Shown: in pieces, positions 44,135-55,639 of the stretch
Position numbering within the stretch: position 1 is the stretch's first letter
Layout: every line of letters begins with the position of its first letter
Origin: Bidens hawaiensis
Lineage: Eukaryota; Streptophyta; Magnoliopsida; Asterales; Asteraceae
Direction: 5' to 3'
Length of the DNA: 64,000 nucleotides
Assembly (NCBI GenBank): GCA_021521415.1
Contig: JAIQDT010000061.1
Span: 2,108,001-2,172,000, forward strand
Notes under the pieces: model-generated
Told to the model about the DNA's origin: nothing
Seen by the model: only the letters and a program-made list of their open reading frames with translations
Databases searched by the model: none
Program-made: the position numbers and the translations under genes

Positions 44135-46733
44135 TTGGTCTTGGATCGATACGTCCCGTACCCTGGCTTTCTCAAGTTAGCATCAGGATAATTTCTGTAA
44201 GTCCTGTTAGGGAATCTCCCTGCAGATTGAGTGTAATGCCTCCCAAACCTTTGAGAATTGAAAGTGTTATTTTTTGTGGTTTGGTTGTAAAACTGAGGTT
44301 TGTTTTTATGAAAACTTGAATTCGTTACGTTTTGGCATTTTTTAAAGTTTTCATTTTTAGCAGTAACAAAATGACGCTTATACTCAGTTTTATTTGGCTT
44401 CACACCTCTGAATCTCGGCTTCAAAGGGCAATCTGCAACTAGATGTCCTAACTTGTTACATCTAAAGCAACATCGACTCTCCATTTTCTTGTCAAATGTT
44501 GGTTTGGATGTAGAGGCAGTGTTACCAGCCGTTCGTTTCACATAAGGTGGGACGTACGGATTGAGTGGAGAACTCTTTTTAGAAATTTTATTTTTATCTC
44601 CTTCGGTGGGTAAACTTACCTTCTCTTTTGTCTGACCAGATTCGGACAACTTATCCGAATCCGATGAGACAAGACTTGAAACAGAAATATTCACACTAGA
44701 AACAGGCGAACTCGTTTCGCCACAGCTAACACTTGGTTCTACACTTGTAATCTTGATAGGAGTTGTCTGAGGAACCTCGAAATCAACAGATTTCTGAACA
44801 CTCGGATTATAAGTATAATTGTGGTTAAAGGGTGGTGGAACTTCGTGATAACCGATTCCTCCCCTCTTTGCAGAGGTACCTTGATCACTCACGAGGTGAT
44901 CAAGGATTGCCGAGGAATTCCTGAACTGCTCAAGTTTGCGGTTCAGTTCCACCACCTTCACCTGGTGGTCAGCAATCTGTTTATCCCGATCAGCAATCAC
45001 TTTAGTTTTTTCCTCCAAAACTTCATAACTAAGATCAATTATTTCAATTTTCTCAGCAAGTTTAAGCTTTAAGCTTTGAATGTCTTTTTCACATGCTTTT
45101 ATTTTAATTTTATAACTTGTTTCTCTTGCTTTCGTAAAATGGTGATCTTCTTTAATAGTTTTAAAGTCAGCATCTAAACGGACGTACTGATCAGTCATTG
45201 TTGTTAGTTGCTCAGACAAATTTTCACAATTAGTACAAATATTCTTATTACATACCTCGGAGCGAGTGTCCTTGTCATCAGCCATGAAAGCTGTTTCTTC
45301 TTCAGTAGCTTTCTCAATTCCATCAACCTTCTCACATTCTTTAACTTCAGCCTCAGCCATGTTCGCTTGCTCACCAGAACCACTTGAATGCAGGTTCCAG
45401 TTGTACTCATCTGCTTCTCTGGTCAACATGGCGTTAATCTCTCTGTTAACTCCAGAGTGTTGTGTAGGCCGACCTTGTCCTCGTTCAACCCTCTCATTTC
45501 TGCATTCCTTGGCAAAGTGCCCGTACTGTTGACAATTATAGCACCTTACCTTGGATTTGTCGAAACCGGGCCTACCACCAACAAACTTTCTCCCGGTTTT
45601 GTTCATAAACCGTTTTACACGCCTCACAATCATTGCCATTTGCCATTGCAAATCCATCTCCTCCAGATCATCAGCATCGATCTGGTCGTAATCCTCATCC
45701 AGTACAGCGGGTCCACAATCTTCCCCTGGATGTAGTTTTCGTAGGAAGCAATAAATGAAGCATAGACTGCAAACTGCTCTTCAGCAGATTTTACACTCAT
45801 AGGCATCTTGGAATAATTATTGCTTGAGGCATTTGCAGAAAAACCACTTGAGGATGCTTGAGGCTTTGAAGTACTTGATCCTCCAGCAACGAAACATACA
45901 TCACCGTTCATGTTCACAGAAACGTTTCCTTCATGAGAAGAGTCAGGACCTGACTCCCCTTTCGAGTAAAAAGCAGCAGATTCAGGCCTCGAACTTGAGC
46001 CTGAGTTAACCTTTGCACCATACATACCAGGGTCTTGTATCTGATCTGTTGGTGTTTCTTTTCGAACCATATTAAGCTCATAAGTTCTGAGCTTGTTTAC
46101 TGCCGTTTCAAGATCATAATTAGGAAAGTCTCTGTCTTCCCTCATAAGAACGGTGTACATTTCCCACTTCGGTGGGAAAGCATCGAGAAGCTTTTCAACG
46201 ATCTCTTCTTCTCGGTAAGCAATCGAATAATTGCTAAGCTCTGTCATTAGATGATAGTATCTGGTGATAATATCATCCAGTGATTCGTTCTTCAAAAATT
46301 TGAAGACGGAGAATTGGGTCTTTAAGAGTTTGATCTTTGATGCACGGATACCCACATTCCCCTCGAATCTATTTTCAAGAGCATCCCAAAGCTCTCTCGC
46401 AGAAGTGTACTTTCGGAACGTATGGAGAACCTCTTGAGGAAGTGCCATTGTTATCGCAGCATGGGCCTTGCTTTCGGCCTCGTACATTTTCTTTTCTTCG
46501 TCCTCCATCTTGCTATACTTCTTAACCACATCCCTGCCTTCGTATTGCATAGTTGGAGGGATATATCCATCCTGGATGCACACCCACATTTTGGCATCCT
46601 GGTATTTAATGTATTGGATGAATCTGTCCTTCCATGCCACGAAGTCAGTTCCTTTCATCAGCCTCGGGGCCTTAGTGGCAGACCCCGCTTCTACTTCCAT
46701 CTTGACCAAATCGGAGATGTTAATTGACGACAT
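44110..46733 (-). pseudogene. copia B gag, one internal frameshift
   Basis: The ATG at 46733 opens the capsid-type domain (MKGTDFVAWKDRFIQYIKYQ, then ARELWDALENRFEGN). Near 45720 the frame shifts: this frame ends at 45630, while the gag homology (DYDQIDADDLEEMDLQWQMA) continues in the frame that closes at 44110. The second part has two zinc knuckles, CYNCQQYGHFAKEC (about 45545) and CFRCNKLGHLVADC (about 44460), separated by a probable coiled coil and a Ser-rich linker. Two knuckles and a very long gag are Sirevirus-like traits. The shift breaks production of the nucleocapsid part. Confidence 0.88.
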
Positions 46734-46739
46734 CCTTGC

Positions 46740-47278
46740 GAAAACCTGAAAAACCTGAAAATAATAAAAAATATTAAAACAGCTCAGTAGGCGAAGTTAA
46801 GAATAACTTCGCTTGAAAGTTAACTTCGCTGAAAAGAGAACTTCGCTGGGCCTTAAATTCGCTTGACCTGGCGAAGTTAAAAATAACTTCGCTTAGAATG
46901 AGCGAACTTAGGAGGTAAGCGAACTTGGGTGGAAAGCGAAGTTGCGGATAACTTCGCTAAGGCGAACTTATGAGGTAAGCGAAGTTGTGGTTAACTTCGC
47001 TGATCCTTATATCTTCGCCGAAACCCTAATTCTAGTGACGGCAACTTCGCCTGAAGAATGGTAACTTCGCCCGAAGAACGATAACTTCGCCCGATGAACA
47101 AGGAAACTGTTCAGATCTGTTTTCGTCAATCCAGCAGTTTCCGATCAATGCAATGGCTTGAAAATGACTGTCAAGCACGAGCAAAACACAATCCCAACAA
47201 AAACACGTCCCGCGAATAGGTCAAACGAGACGTTTTCTACACCCGCGTGAAATCCCGAACCTCACAATCGAGCCGATG
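46740..47278 (-). repeat. copia B 5' leader with GCGAAGTT/AACTTCGC array
   Basis: Untranslated leader between the primer site and the gag ATG. From 46791 to 47092 it holds about twenty copies of the motif in both orientations. Many are adjacent inverted pairs separated by 6-8 nt, which would form stem-loops in the genomic RNA. Confidence 0.9.
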
Positions 47279-47290
47279 GCTCTGATACCA
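47279..47290 (-). other. primer binding site of copia B, initiator tRNA-Met
   Basis: TGGTATCAGAGC on the - strand, 2 bp after the 5' LTR end; an exact match to the complement of the initiator tRNA-Met 3' end. Confidence 0.95.
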
Positions 47291-47292
47291 AT

Positions 47293-47721
47293 TGTAGGCT
47301 CCTGGACGGATCGTACACGGGACGTCGCTAACAACGCAGGTGCGGAATCCCTGCGTAGGTAGATACGAGTGTAGAGTATGTAGAGATCGAACACACAATC
47401 AATAAACCAACCACGTTATATTGATAACAAACACGTGACCCGAGGTCACTGTTACAGACTATGACACGTAACTCGGTTACTGAACAACTGAAACAAAACC
47501 CTAAACGACCAACCCATAAACTGTTCTGCTGAACAGTATATAAACACGACAACTTCACCACAGGCGAAGTTGTCAATAACTTCGCTGATTCAACAAGTTC
47601 GCCATAGCGAACTTGTTGACAACTTCGCGATTTACACAAATAATCATAATCAAAACATAATTACATTACAGACTCGATTACAAATGCTAGACTATGAACT
47701 ACTGACACACATGTACCAACA
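47293..47721 (-). repeat. copia B 5' LTR
   Basis: 429 bp with TG...CA ends, followed on the outside by the target-site copy GTATG. It carries the same motif cluster and TATA-like TATATA as the 3' LTR. Confidence 0.97.
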
Positions 47722-47726
47722 GTATG

Positions 47727-48368
47727 CCATGTGAGGAATTCAAGGAAGCTATTGCTCTTGCTGCCTCACTTCCCGATGACCCTGTTAGAGATGGAACCCT
47801 ACCTCGCAAGTACTCTAACCCTACCACTGAAAACTCCAAAACCAAATCCTCAACCGATGCTAAGGCCGAACCTGAACCCACTCAACGCAATGACAACTCT
47901 TCTCACAACAAACGTAAATCCAACTACCAAAACTGTGTTGCTAACCAAACCAACTCTCAACCTTCCAACCAAAAAGCTCCTAATAAGAAACCTTATACCA
48001 GACCTTTCCCGTTATACTCTACTTGTAACTATTATCATTTGACCCAATTCTTGTGCCAAATTTGCACCCAATGCAGCCATTATGGTCACCTTGTTAACAC
48101 TTTCCACATACCGCCCGGTACTCAAGATGCTCCACAACGATCTGTTCCGCCTACCCCTAGAATCACTACTACCCCGTATGCTCAAACCGATGTTCCTAAT
48201 ACCTGTGCTTGCTATCATTGTGGAGATCCTAGTCATCTTCGCAATAGGTACCCTCAACTAATCCGTGTTCGCCAAGCTCAAACTACAGCTGCACCCTACT
48301 ACACTATCAATACTTATCAAGTCCAAACCCATCAGTCTTACACTTTCCAAGCCCTTCCTGTCAACTAA
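47727..48368 (+). pseudogene. gypsy gag, 3' part after the copia insertion
   Basis: The frame continues from the 40-codon piece left of copia B (an ATG at 47724 belongs to the target-site copy). The last residues of the capsid-side region are followed by a Lys/Asn/Pro-rich linker and a Cys/His-rich part: CNYYHL, CQICTQCSHYGHLVNTF, then CYHCGDPSHLRNRYPQL. Multiple zinc-finger-like units are typical of gag in one group of plant gypsy elements. In the last unit the final Cys is Tyr (RYPQ), and in the middle unit it is Phe (NTF), so RNA binding is probably impaired. The frame closes at 48368 and no pol follows. Confidence 0.8.
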
Positions 48369-49337
48369 GATCCCTCTTGCTTATTATCAAAACCCGTACC
48401 CGCAAGCCCAAGTCTACTAAGCTTACACCACCCAAACCTCACTAGTGTCGTCCTTTCAAGCTCAACCTATCCAAACTATTCCATATCCACCAGCATTGAC
48501 TGCTCAAGTTATTATGGATCCCACTACCTAATGTGCTTCTAGTCGAGTGAATCAAGGCAACCGTAACTAAAGCTGTTTGAAGACCCTGAAGATTTTACCT
48601 TCATTATTTCTATCTCAAGTTATCTTATCTTTTTCGTTTATGCATTGTATCGACTCTTTAGTTATTCACGACATTGGATGATTTCAATTTGAACTATTTA
48701 AGCATTTCGTTTCATGAATAAAGTTTCCTTTATCAAAGTTAAACTATTAGGATCTTGTACCTCCATCTCATTTCCTTATCCTCTATTATCACAATAACAT
48801 CTGTTTTATAAAATTTGTTTTCTTTCAATTTTCAAAATTGTACTTTTACAAACAAAAGAGGTTTTAGAAATTTCACGGTTTTATTAATCCAACTAGAAAA
48901 TTTTTTAATTTTCATTTGAAATTATATTTAAAATTATCAAAACATTTGTTTTCTTTTAAAATTTTATTTTCAATGATTTATAACCCATATGATGGAACGT
49001 TTTATGCGGACCATCCGACGATAAGAGTAATTATGGTCGCGAACATAAGTATCCGAGTGCTCGCATGGAAATCATAACACATACAATTGTGTGTCATGAT
49101 TTAGAACCTAAGGTAGCTTGGGTAACGGTACAAATGATGAGTTGACAAGGACATGGTGGATATGCCGCTGGTACATCCTATATGCACGTGCCTTATCGGA
49201 TTGTCATTTGAAGCGTTGCATTGGTTATTAGAAGTTCTATGTTATGATATTTTCTTTAAAAGCTTAAAGTATTTTGAAAATGTTGATCTTTTGGTTTTCC
49301 TTAATTTCGTGACGAAATTCGCTAAAGTAGAGGAGAC
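48369..49337 (+). other. 3' noncoding region of gag-only gypsy element
   Basis: No protease, RT or integrase similarity; T-rich and AT-rich sequence. It ends in the purine-rich AAGTAGAGGAGAC, the probable polypurine tract, directly before the 3' LTR. Confidence 0.7.
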
Positions 49338-51222
49338 TGTAACATTTCGGGTTTTCCATACTCATATTTGTATTTGTTTATCGGGTTACGAACATTATTC
49401 GGATATTTCTTATTAATAAAATTATGCATTTATTAGTGGAATAATTATTTTTACCTTAGTTTATAATTCCTTAATTTTCATTAGTGCCAAATAGCCCTTA
49501 CAAACTCTTAAAATCGCTTAAATTTGCTTAAAAATGCGTTTTTGGAAACTGTCAAAAGTTGAAAGTCTGGTGAAGATGCAAATTCACATGGCACGAAGAT
49601 ATCAGCCCTGCACCTTAGCGAGGCGCGAAGATGTCACCAGATCAGCCATTTTCGTTTCAGATCTTCGTTTAATGCTAAATCAACCTTAAATAACGAAATT
49701 GAGCCACAAGTTATTGTATTTAGTGTGTAATGATGTCTAGGTTCATAATCAGTACTTTGGTTAATATATTGGTGAATATATAACCCGATTTTGTTCTTAA
49801 TTATGTGATTCGGTTACCAAAATTGACCCGTTTCTTGTCTAACAAGTTGGTTTAACCCCTATATAAACACATCATAATTCCAAACCCTCAAGTTTACTGC
49901 AACTAAGCATTCCCAGCGGTCACCTACTCTCAACTGACGTTTTCTTGCTCCTTTTTGCTCGTTTACTTGAAGACTAAGAGCTGCAGTTTGACTTTGACAT
50001 TCGTTAAACCTTTGACCTCGATTTCTCGCTAATACAAACACCATCCGGGTAAGTTGTTAACTGATCAAACGTTCATTAACACTCACTTGTCGATACCCCT
50101 CAATCAATTTATGAGATTGAGGAGTATTGACGGGTCAATTAGAGTCAAACCCATTTAAGGGCAAAATAGTCAATAACCTTGACTATCCGTTTTCTCAAAC
50201 TTCGGGTCGGATTCAACATTCGGTCCAGAAGACTTTAATTCTCGTAAAGAAATTTTAAGGCTACTAACGAAAACCAGACTTCTGACTCGCTGTTCGGATT
50301 CTGGTCAGTACCAGCTCGCATAAATCTTTAATTTAACATAACTAGAGTTCTAGACGTCCGTTTGGATCGATTCTAGCGGAAATGAGTTCCTTTTTACTTA
50401 TATTATGATATCTCAAAGATTAATATTCTGATTGTTCATATCGTTTGATGTGTAGCGGACGAATCGCTTATTCGTAAGCTCGTTTAGTCACATTTATTAA
50501 TCGGTTGTCATTAATCTATGGTGAGTTTATCATTCCCCTATTTTAATCAATTTTCACAATGTTTTGGGGACATATGCATATATCATATTATACATATATA
50601 AAAAAAATAGCAAACATGAAATTGTCTGTGATTAATCAAATACACTTGTTATGTGCTTACTTGTTTATGTGCGGATTCATGCTCGGAGAGGTTCTGCATA
50701 TCCCCTTGTGTTGGGTTCTCATTATTGTTGACTAACACCCGATTCGCTTGGCAACGGTCTTATTATTATTTACTCAAGGTTGATTTACCGGCGCCCGATT
50801 TGCTTAGCAATTGTTTAATTGACAACTTATTTGCTCATGGTTTGATTTCATTACCACATTTATTAAGTTTTGCTTATTTCTCTTATTTATTATATTAACA
50901 TTATTTTATTGTAAAACTGGTGATAAACTCACTCAACATGTGTTATTGACAAACAATGTTGTCTAAGCGTATATAGGTTGCAATTGAATTGAAGTTGAGC
51001 TATGGACACTTAGAAAGATCTTAGGGTTTTAATGAAGACAAACATGAATTTAAATTTGTTATATATATTTATTTGAAATGTTTTGTTATATTTGGGAATT
51101 GTGTGCACATTTGAAATAAAATAATTAAATAGATATTGTCACTTTTATATTATGATAGTATCTGCAAGCTGTGAGCAATCGAATCACACCCCGGCATTTC
51201 CGCTTTAGGATGGGGTGTGACA
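49338..51222 (+). repeat. 3' LTR of gag-only gypsy element
   Basis: 1885 bp, TGTAACATTTCGGG to GGGGTGTGACA. It has a few indels relative to the 5' LTR, including an extra CCGGCGCCCGATT-containing segment near 50790 that repeats a neighbouring phrase. Confidence 0.88.
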
Positions 51223-51227
51223 TCGTC

Positions 51228-51645
51228 CATAACCTAATATAATAAAGTGAAGGGGAGAAAAAGGCGTAGATATGGTGATGAGAATGGGAATTCAAATTTT
51301 GAAACACCATGTGCAGGCTCAGCTACTTCCTTTAACAAGAAAAAAAGAACTTTTTAACTTAAGTATAGTTGGAGAGATCTTCTTGATACAAAGAACATTT
51401 AACAATTAACCTTTTTTTTCAGCAAAAACTCGATGTGTCATGCAAAATTACGGAAAATTAGAGCGCAATCAAGCTAGGGTTAGGTTAAGAGTACCTTGTA
51501 GATAACAATAACGGAGCGGATGGAAGATGAGGTGGTGGCTTGCTGTGGTTGAAATCACTTATTGACGGTAAAGTAGGTAGAGGAAAAAATAAATGAAACC
51601 CTAGTTCCTAGATAATGTAGCTATGGAAGAAAAAGGTGGGGCAGT
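51228..51645. other. unassigned spacer
   Basis: No gene or repeat recognised between the gypsy element and the fold-back element. Confidence 0.5.
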
Positions 51646-51654
51646 CAATTCGAA

Positions 51655-52742
51655 GAGTTAAGTGTCATTTTAGTACATATGGTTTGTCCAATTACGCAGC
51701 GTTAGTACCGTTTTTGAATTTATTGCAAATGGCTACCTCACTTTTTTAAAACTTGCAATTTTAGTACTTTTTTCTAACACCGTCTATTTTTTCCGTTAAG
51801 TCAAGGGTAAATTAGTAATTTCAATTATTTTATTTATTTTCTCTTTTGAGCTAAGTGTTATTTTCATAGCCGTGGTTTGTTCAGTTATGCAACATTAGTA
51901 CTTTTTTTTAATTTATTAGAACTTGATACTTTGATTAGTTTTAGATAAATAGACAAACCAAAACAGACATTACATATTACATATTACAATTAAAGGATAA
52001 CTAAATACATGGTAGAAGATGAAAAACAACCATGCAATGTATAACATATTTTTTAGCCTTTTTTTGTTCTAGATTGCCAATTTACTTATAGTAGCTCAAG
52101 ATCCGAGTCCATCTTAGCCATTTTTTTTGCATTTTCTTTATGTGCATTGATTTTTTTTTCAAAAGTTCGGGTATGATAACCAAAGCTCTTTAACACATCA
52201 GAGGGTCAAGCCAAATAACAATCACACAACTTCGCAGCTCTTAGTATAACATCAATTGAACTTGTAGATGAATGATGGTTGACGAATCACATGGACAAAA
52301 CGATATATCGCAATTCATTGAACTTGAAGATGAGCAATGGTTAGGGTTTGAAGGATCAATGAGCGCGGGGAGGGGGGCTGATCTGTCATTTAGGTTTAAA
52401 GATGATCTTTTAATTGCAATATGTAATAAGTCTCTGGGTTTGCCTTTCTATCCCAAACTAATCAAAGTATCTAGTTGCAATAAATTCAAAAAAAGGTACT
52501 AGAGTTGCGTAATTGAGCAAACCACAGGTATGAAAATGACACTTAGCTCAACAGGGAAAATAAATAAATAATCAAATTTACTAATTTGCCCTTGACTTAA
52601 CAGACAAAATAGACAGGGTTAGAAAAAAGTACTAAAATTGCAAGTTTGAGAAAAGTAAGGTAGCCATTTGCAATAAATTCAAAGAAGGTACTAAAGTTGC
52701 GTAACTGAACAAACCACAAGTACTAAAATGGCACTTGACTCT
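51655..52742. mobile_element. long terminal-inverted-repeat (fold-back / MULE-like) element
   Basis: The left arm (about 51655-51965) and right arm (about 52435-52742) are inverted copies: GAGTTAAGTGTCATTTTAGTA at the left, and AGAGTCAAGTGCCATTTTAGTA as the reverse complement of the right end. Flanks CAATTCGAA (51646-51654) and TAATTCGAA (52743-52751) match at 8 of 9 bp, the duplication size of Mutator-like elements. Each arm contains two diverged copies of the same roughly 100-bp unit (GAG(T/C)TAAGTG...TTTAGTAC and GAGCTAAGTG...TTTTCATA). The 480-bp middle has a 76-codon frame (52272-52502) with no recognised domain and no transposase. Confidence 0.75.
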
Positions 52743-52905
52743 TAATTCGAATTTCAAAAAACAAAAAGAATCGCCTGATTAAAATTTTAAGACCTTATGC
52801 TTTAAGAACTTGTATCATATGCTTAATGCTTAAATCATTGTAAAACTGTTAAAATTAAGAGATTTGTGTAAAAGACCATTTTGCCTTCCTATATGCATTA
52901 TAATA

Positions 52906-52907
<2 letters not shown>

Positions 52908-52950
<43 letters not shown>

Positions 52951-52951
52951 G
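52908..52951. repeat. (GT)n(TA)n microsatellite
   Basis: GT dinucleotides passing into TA dinucleotides, just left of the CCCGCGCGATGC phrase. Confidence 0.95.
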
Positions 52952-52954
52952 TGT

Positions 52955-54985
52955 GTACTAGTAGGTAACCCGCGCGATGCAACGGGATCCGAATATAGCT
53001 TGCAATACGACAATCTAATTATGTACAAAATGAAAAATGCATATTTAATAGCAGCATGTTAACGCTGTTCTAGGAAAATATATACGACATATCACCACAA
53101 TACACTTCTTGAAATTCTAAATCACAAAATCACCACCATCGGTGTCTTTCATCCATCTCCAGCATTCTTATCTTCATAACTCATACTCTAACGTACAATC
53201 TGCAAACCTAAGAACAGCATCACATCTTCATCAACATAGGTAACGGTGAATATATAATCATAAAAAAAGCTGAAGAAGCTCTATATCCTTTCCTTCAACA
53301 AGATCATGTCAAGATCAAGTTTCCCAGCACCCAAATCTAACATGAAAAATCACCATCCATAGATATATAATTTTATCAACAGAAAGATGATATGTGAATT
53401 AAAACCAAAAGCATATAAGGAAAAATTATGACCAGTGATCAAATATAATAAACGATTCAAATTCATTTCTTACGCTTCTCGTACTAAGATGACTTCTCCA
53501 CTAAACCATCCCCAATATATATACTCATTTTAATTTTTATTTTATATTCATTTTAATTTTTAAGTAATTTATGATAGTTTAATATTAATATAGAGTTTAA
53601 ACTTTAACCCAAATATCTTAGCCCAAGTGTAAAATAACCAATTTATTGTTAAATAATAAAAAAATTAGGTTTGACTTCAGAATTATTAGCCATCATTTTT
53701 TTTTATTTCGGCCCAAAATTTTCAAGCTCAAATAACAAAACTAAAAAAAAACCAAACCCGTACTATTTTCAAAAATTCAAAAACCGACATTCCATTTTTG
53801 TGTTCAGTTTTAGCCAAAAACCGAACTGAACCAACCCATGCCACCCCTATTCAATATGTAAAACTTAATTTATACCTGTTAATGGACATGTATATCATAG
53901 TTTTTCCATGCGCATAAATTGTTGCATAAACCATGTTGACCATCTTTTCGGTCGACCTGAGTGACCAAAGGCAAATTTTACTATCTTTACCTCCACCGTG
54001 AAGATCATCCGTAGCAATTTTGAATTGCTACTAACCTTCTAAACACAATAGTCATTAAAATCAATCAATAATATAACATTAATAAATCATTGTCTTTAAT
54101 AACAACAATATGTACCTTGTCAAATGTGAAAAACCAAAAGCCGTCCATGTAGTCAATATAACCTCAAGCCCTCAACTTGAAAATATGATAAAATTTGCAG
54201 CCTCGAAACATCGAAATCATAGATGCAACCTTAACATTAAGAGGCCACCTATTCAAGACCTCAAATGTCAAACTAAGAGACTACAAGCCTGCAATATCAA
54301 ACATTTATTAATTGGTAGACCTTTACAACTTTAGATCCCTCAGCGCCAACAATCTTTAGAGTTAAGAAAAAATTAGTGTTTTTTGTTTGATCAAGTTGAG
54401 AATATAAGAGCCACCCACATAAACCAAACATAAAAAAGTGATTATGTCTAAATCAATATGAAGGCAAATGAAATAGTAAATCAGAAATTAAAAAACGATA
54501 GAGAAAAACCTTTAATTAAAAAACTACCTTCGATTAAAGGTTCATGTTGTCAATTTTGTTTTGAAAAGAAATACACAAAAATCAGCAATCAAGATATGAA
54601 AATGTTGAGGAAGCAATCAATGGTGTAGATAACGAACATACCTAATATGAAGAAATGGATCCATGGAATAGAGCATCGTACTCAAATCCAACCCCTAGAA
54701 CAGATAATCGGACTCAGATCGATGGAATAGATATGGAAGTATTATGGTTTCCTAAGAGATCTGTATGGAGGTGAGATTTAGAGTTCGAAGTATGAGATTT
54801 AGAGTTTAAAAACACGATTAAAAATAATGAACATACCTACTCAAATAAAGCCACCACCTCATATTGAGATAGTAATTAATGATTAATAAGGAAATGATAT
54901 ACATGGCATCTAGGTGGCATCCTCTGTAAGCAACCTAGATGAATGTCATGTGTGCATATTGTGTTGCTTTAATAGATTAGTAAGA
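52955..54985. mobile_element. possible Helitron-like non-autonomous element
   Basis: The left edge ACTAGTAGGTAACCCGCGCGATGCAACGG and the right edge TTGCTTTAATAGATTAGTA resemble the ends of a common type of plant Helitron-like repeat. No Rep/helicase coding, no clear TC start and no clean CTRR end with a hairpin are visible. The interior has only short frames (for example 54110-54334) without motifs. Confidence 0.3.
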
Positions 54986-55319
54986 TTATAATAACTTCTC
55001 ATGAATAAATTTGCGTATGCTTATTGTTGGAAAATTGGATAATGTGAATGGAAATTTATTAAATTATTAATATTAAATTTTTTATGTCACTTGTTTGATT
55101 TATTAAAATTTAAATTAATATTAAATTCTTTATATGATGAAAAACTCTTGAGTAGAGCTCTTTATGAACTTGATTAGTTTTTATTAGACTTTATGTCTCT
55201 AATTAAATTTCTAATTAAGGGAGATTGTTCACCATCTATAACTCTTATACATAGTAGGCTATGTGCCTCATTTTTGATAATGCTAAAAAAAATATAACTT
55301 GACAATACAAAGAAAAATG
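54986..55319. other. unassigned AT-rich spacer
   Basis: No gene or repeat recognised. Confidence 0.5.
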
Positions 55320-55632
55320 TGTCACACCCCAACCTTAAGCGTAAATGGCGGGGCATGAGCCAATTGTTCATAGCTCAAAGGTACTGTCATAATAAAAAAT
55401 GACAATATCTATTAAGTTAATTAGTTTATTTCAAAGAATGCACACAATATCCAAATATGACAAAACAATTCAAATAAGTAAATATAATCCTACATAAATT
55501 TAAATAATGATTGTCTTCATTAAATCCTAAGGTCTTGTCTAGGTGTCGAACTTCAATCTTCAATTCTGCATATTCGTAGAAAATAGTAAACACCCAAAAA
55601 ATCTCGCTGGATATCATGTCCAAATGCAATAA
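55320..55632 (-). repeat. truncated LTR fragment, same family as the gag-only gypsy LTRs
   Basis: The reverse complement of this segment parallels the last 300 bp of the LTR at 30030-31816 (TTGTGTGCA, AATAGATATTGTCA, CCCGCCATTTACGC and GGGGTGTGACA in order). Only the terminal part survives. Confidence 0.75.
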
Positions 55633-55639
55633 TGATGAT

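Larger units (their letters stand above)
35558..47721 (-). mobile_element. Ty1/copia (Sirevirus-like) element B, complete with both LTRs
   Basis: Identical-length LTRs of 429 bp at 35558-35986 and 47293-47721 differ at 2 positions by my comparison. A perfect 5-bp duplication GTATG flanks the element (35553-35557 and 47722-47726). On the - strand the order is 5' LTR, tRNA-iMet primer site, repeat-rich leader, gag, protease, integrase, RT, RNase H, spacer, internal promoter, ORF3, polypurine tract, 3' LTR. At 12.2 kb it is a recent insertion. Gag-pol carries lesions, so it is probably non-autonomous. Confidence 0.97.
30030..51222 (+). mobile_element. gag-only Ty3/gypsy element, split by a hAT and a copia insertion
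   Basis: Two direct repeats, 30030-31816 and 49338-51222, begin TG(C/T)AACATTTCGGG and end GGGGTGTGACA. The left one is followed by a primer site. Flanks are TCATC (30025-30029) and TCGTC (51223-51227), a target duplication with one mismatch. After removing the hAT and copia B, the interior is only about 2.1 kb and encodes gag alone, with no protease, RT or integrase remnant. This is the layout of non-autonomous TR-GAG-type elements that depend on another element's pol. Confidence 0.85.

Noticed and set aside
45630..45730. Programmed frameshifting within copia B gag
   Set aside because: The shift falls inside gag between capsid and nucleocapsid, with no slippery heptamer and pseudoknot that I can see. 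A plain indel is simpler.
52272..52502. 76-codon frame in the fold-back element as a captured host gene
   Set aside because: Its end runs into the inverted repeat and no protein family is recognisable. A database search finding a host exon would be needed.
54110..54334. 74-codon frame
   Set aside because: Isolated, no motif, in a probable non-autonomous repeat.
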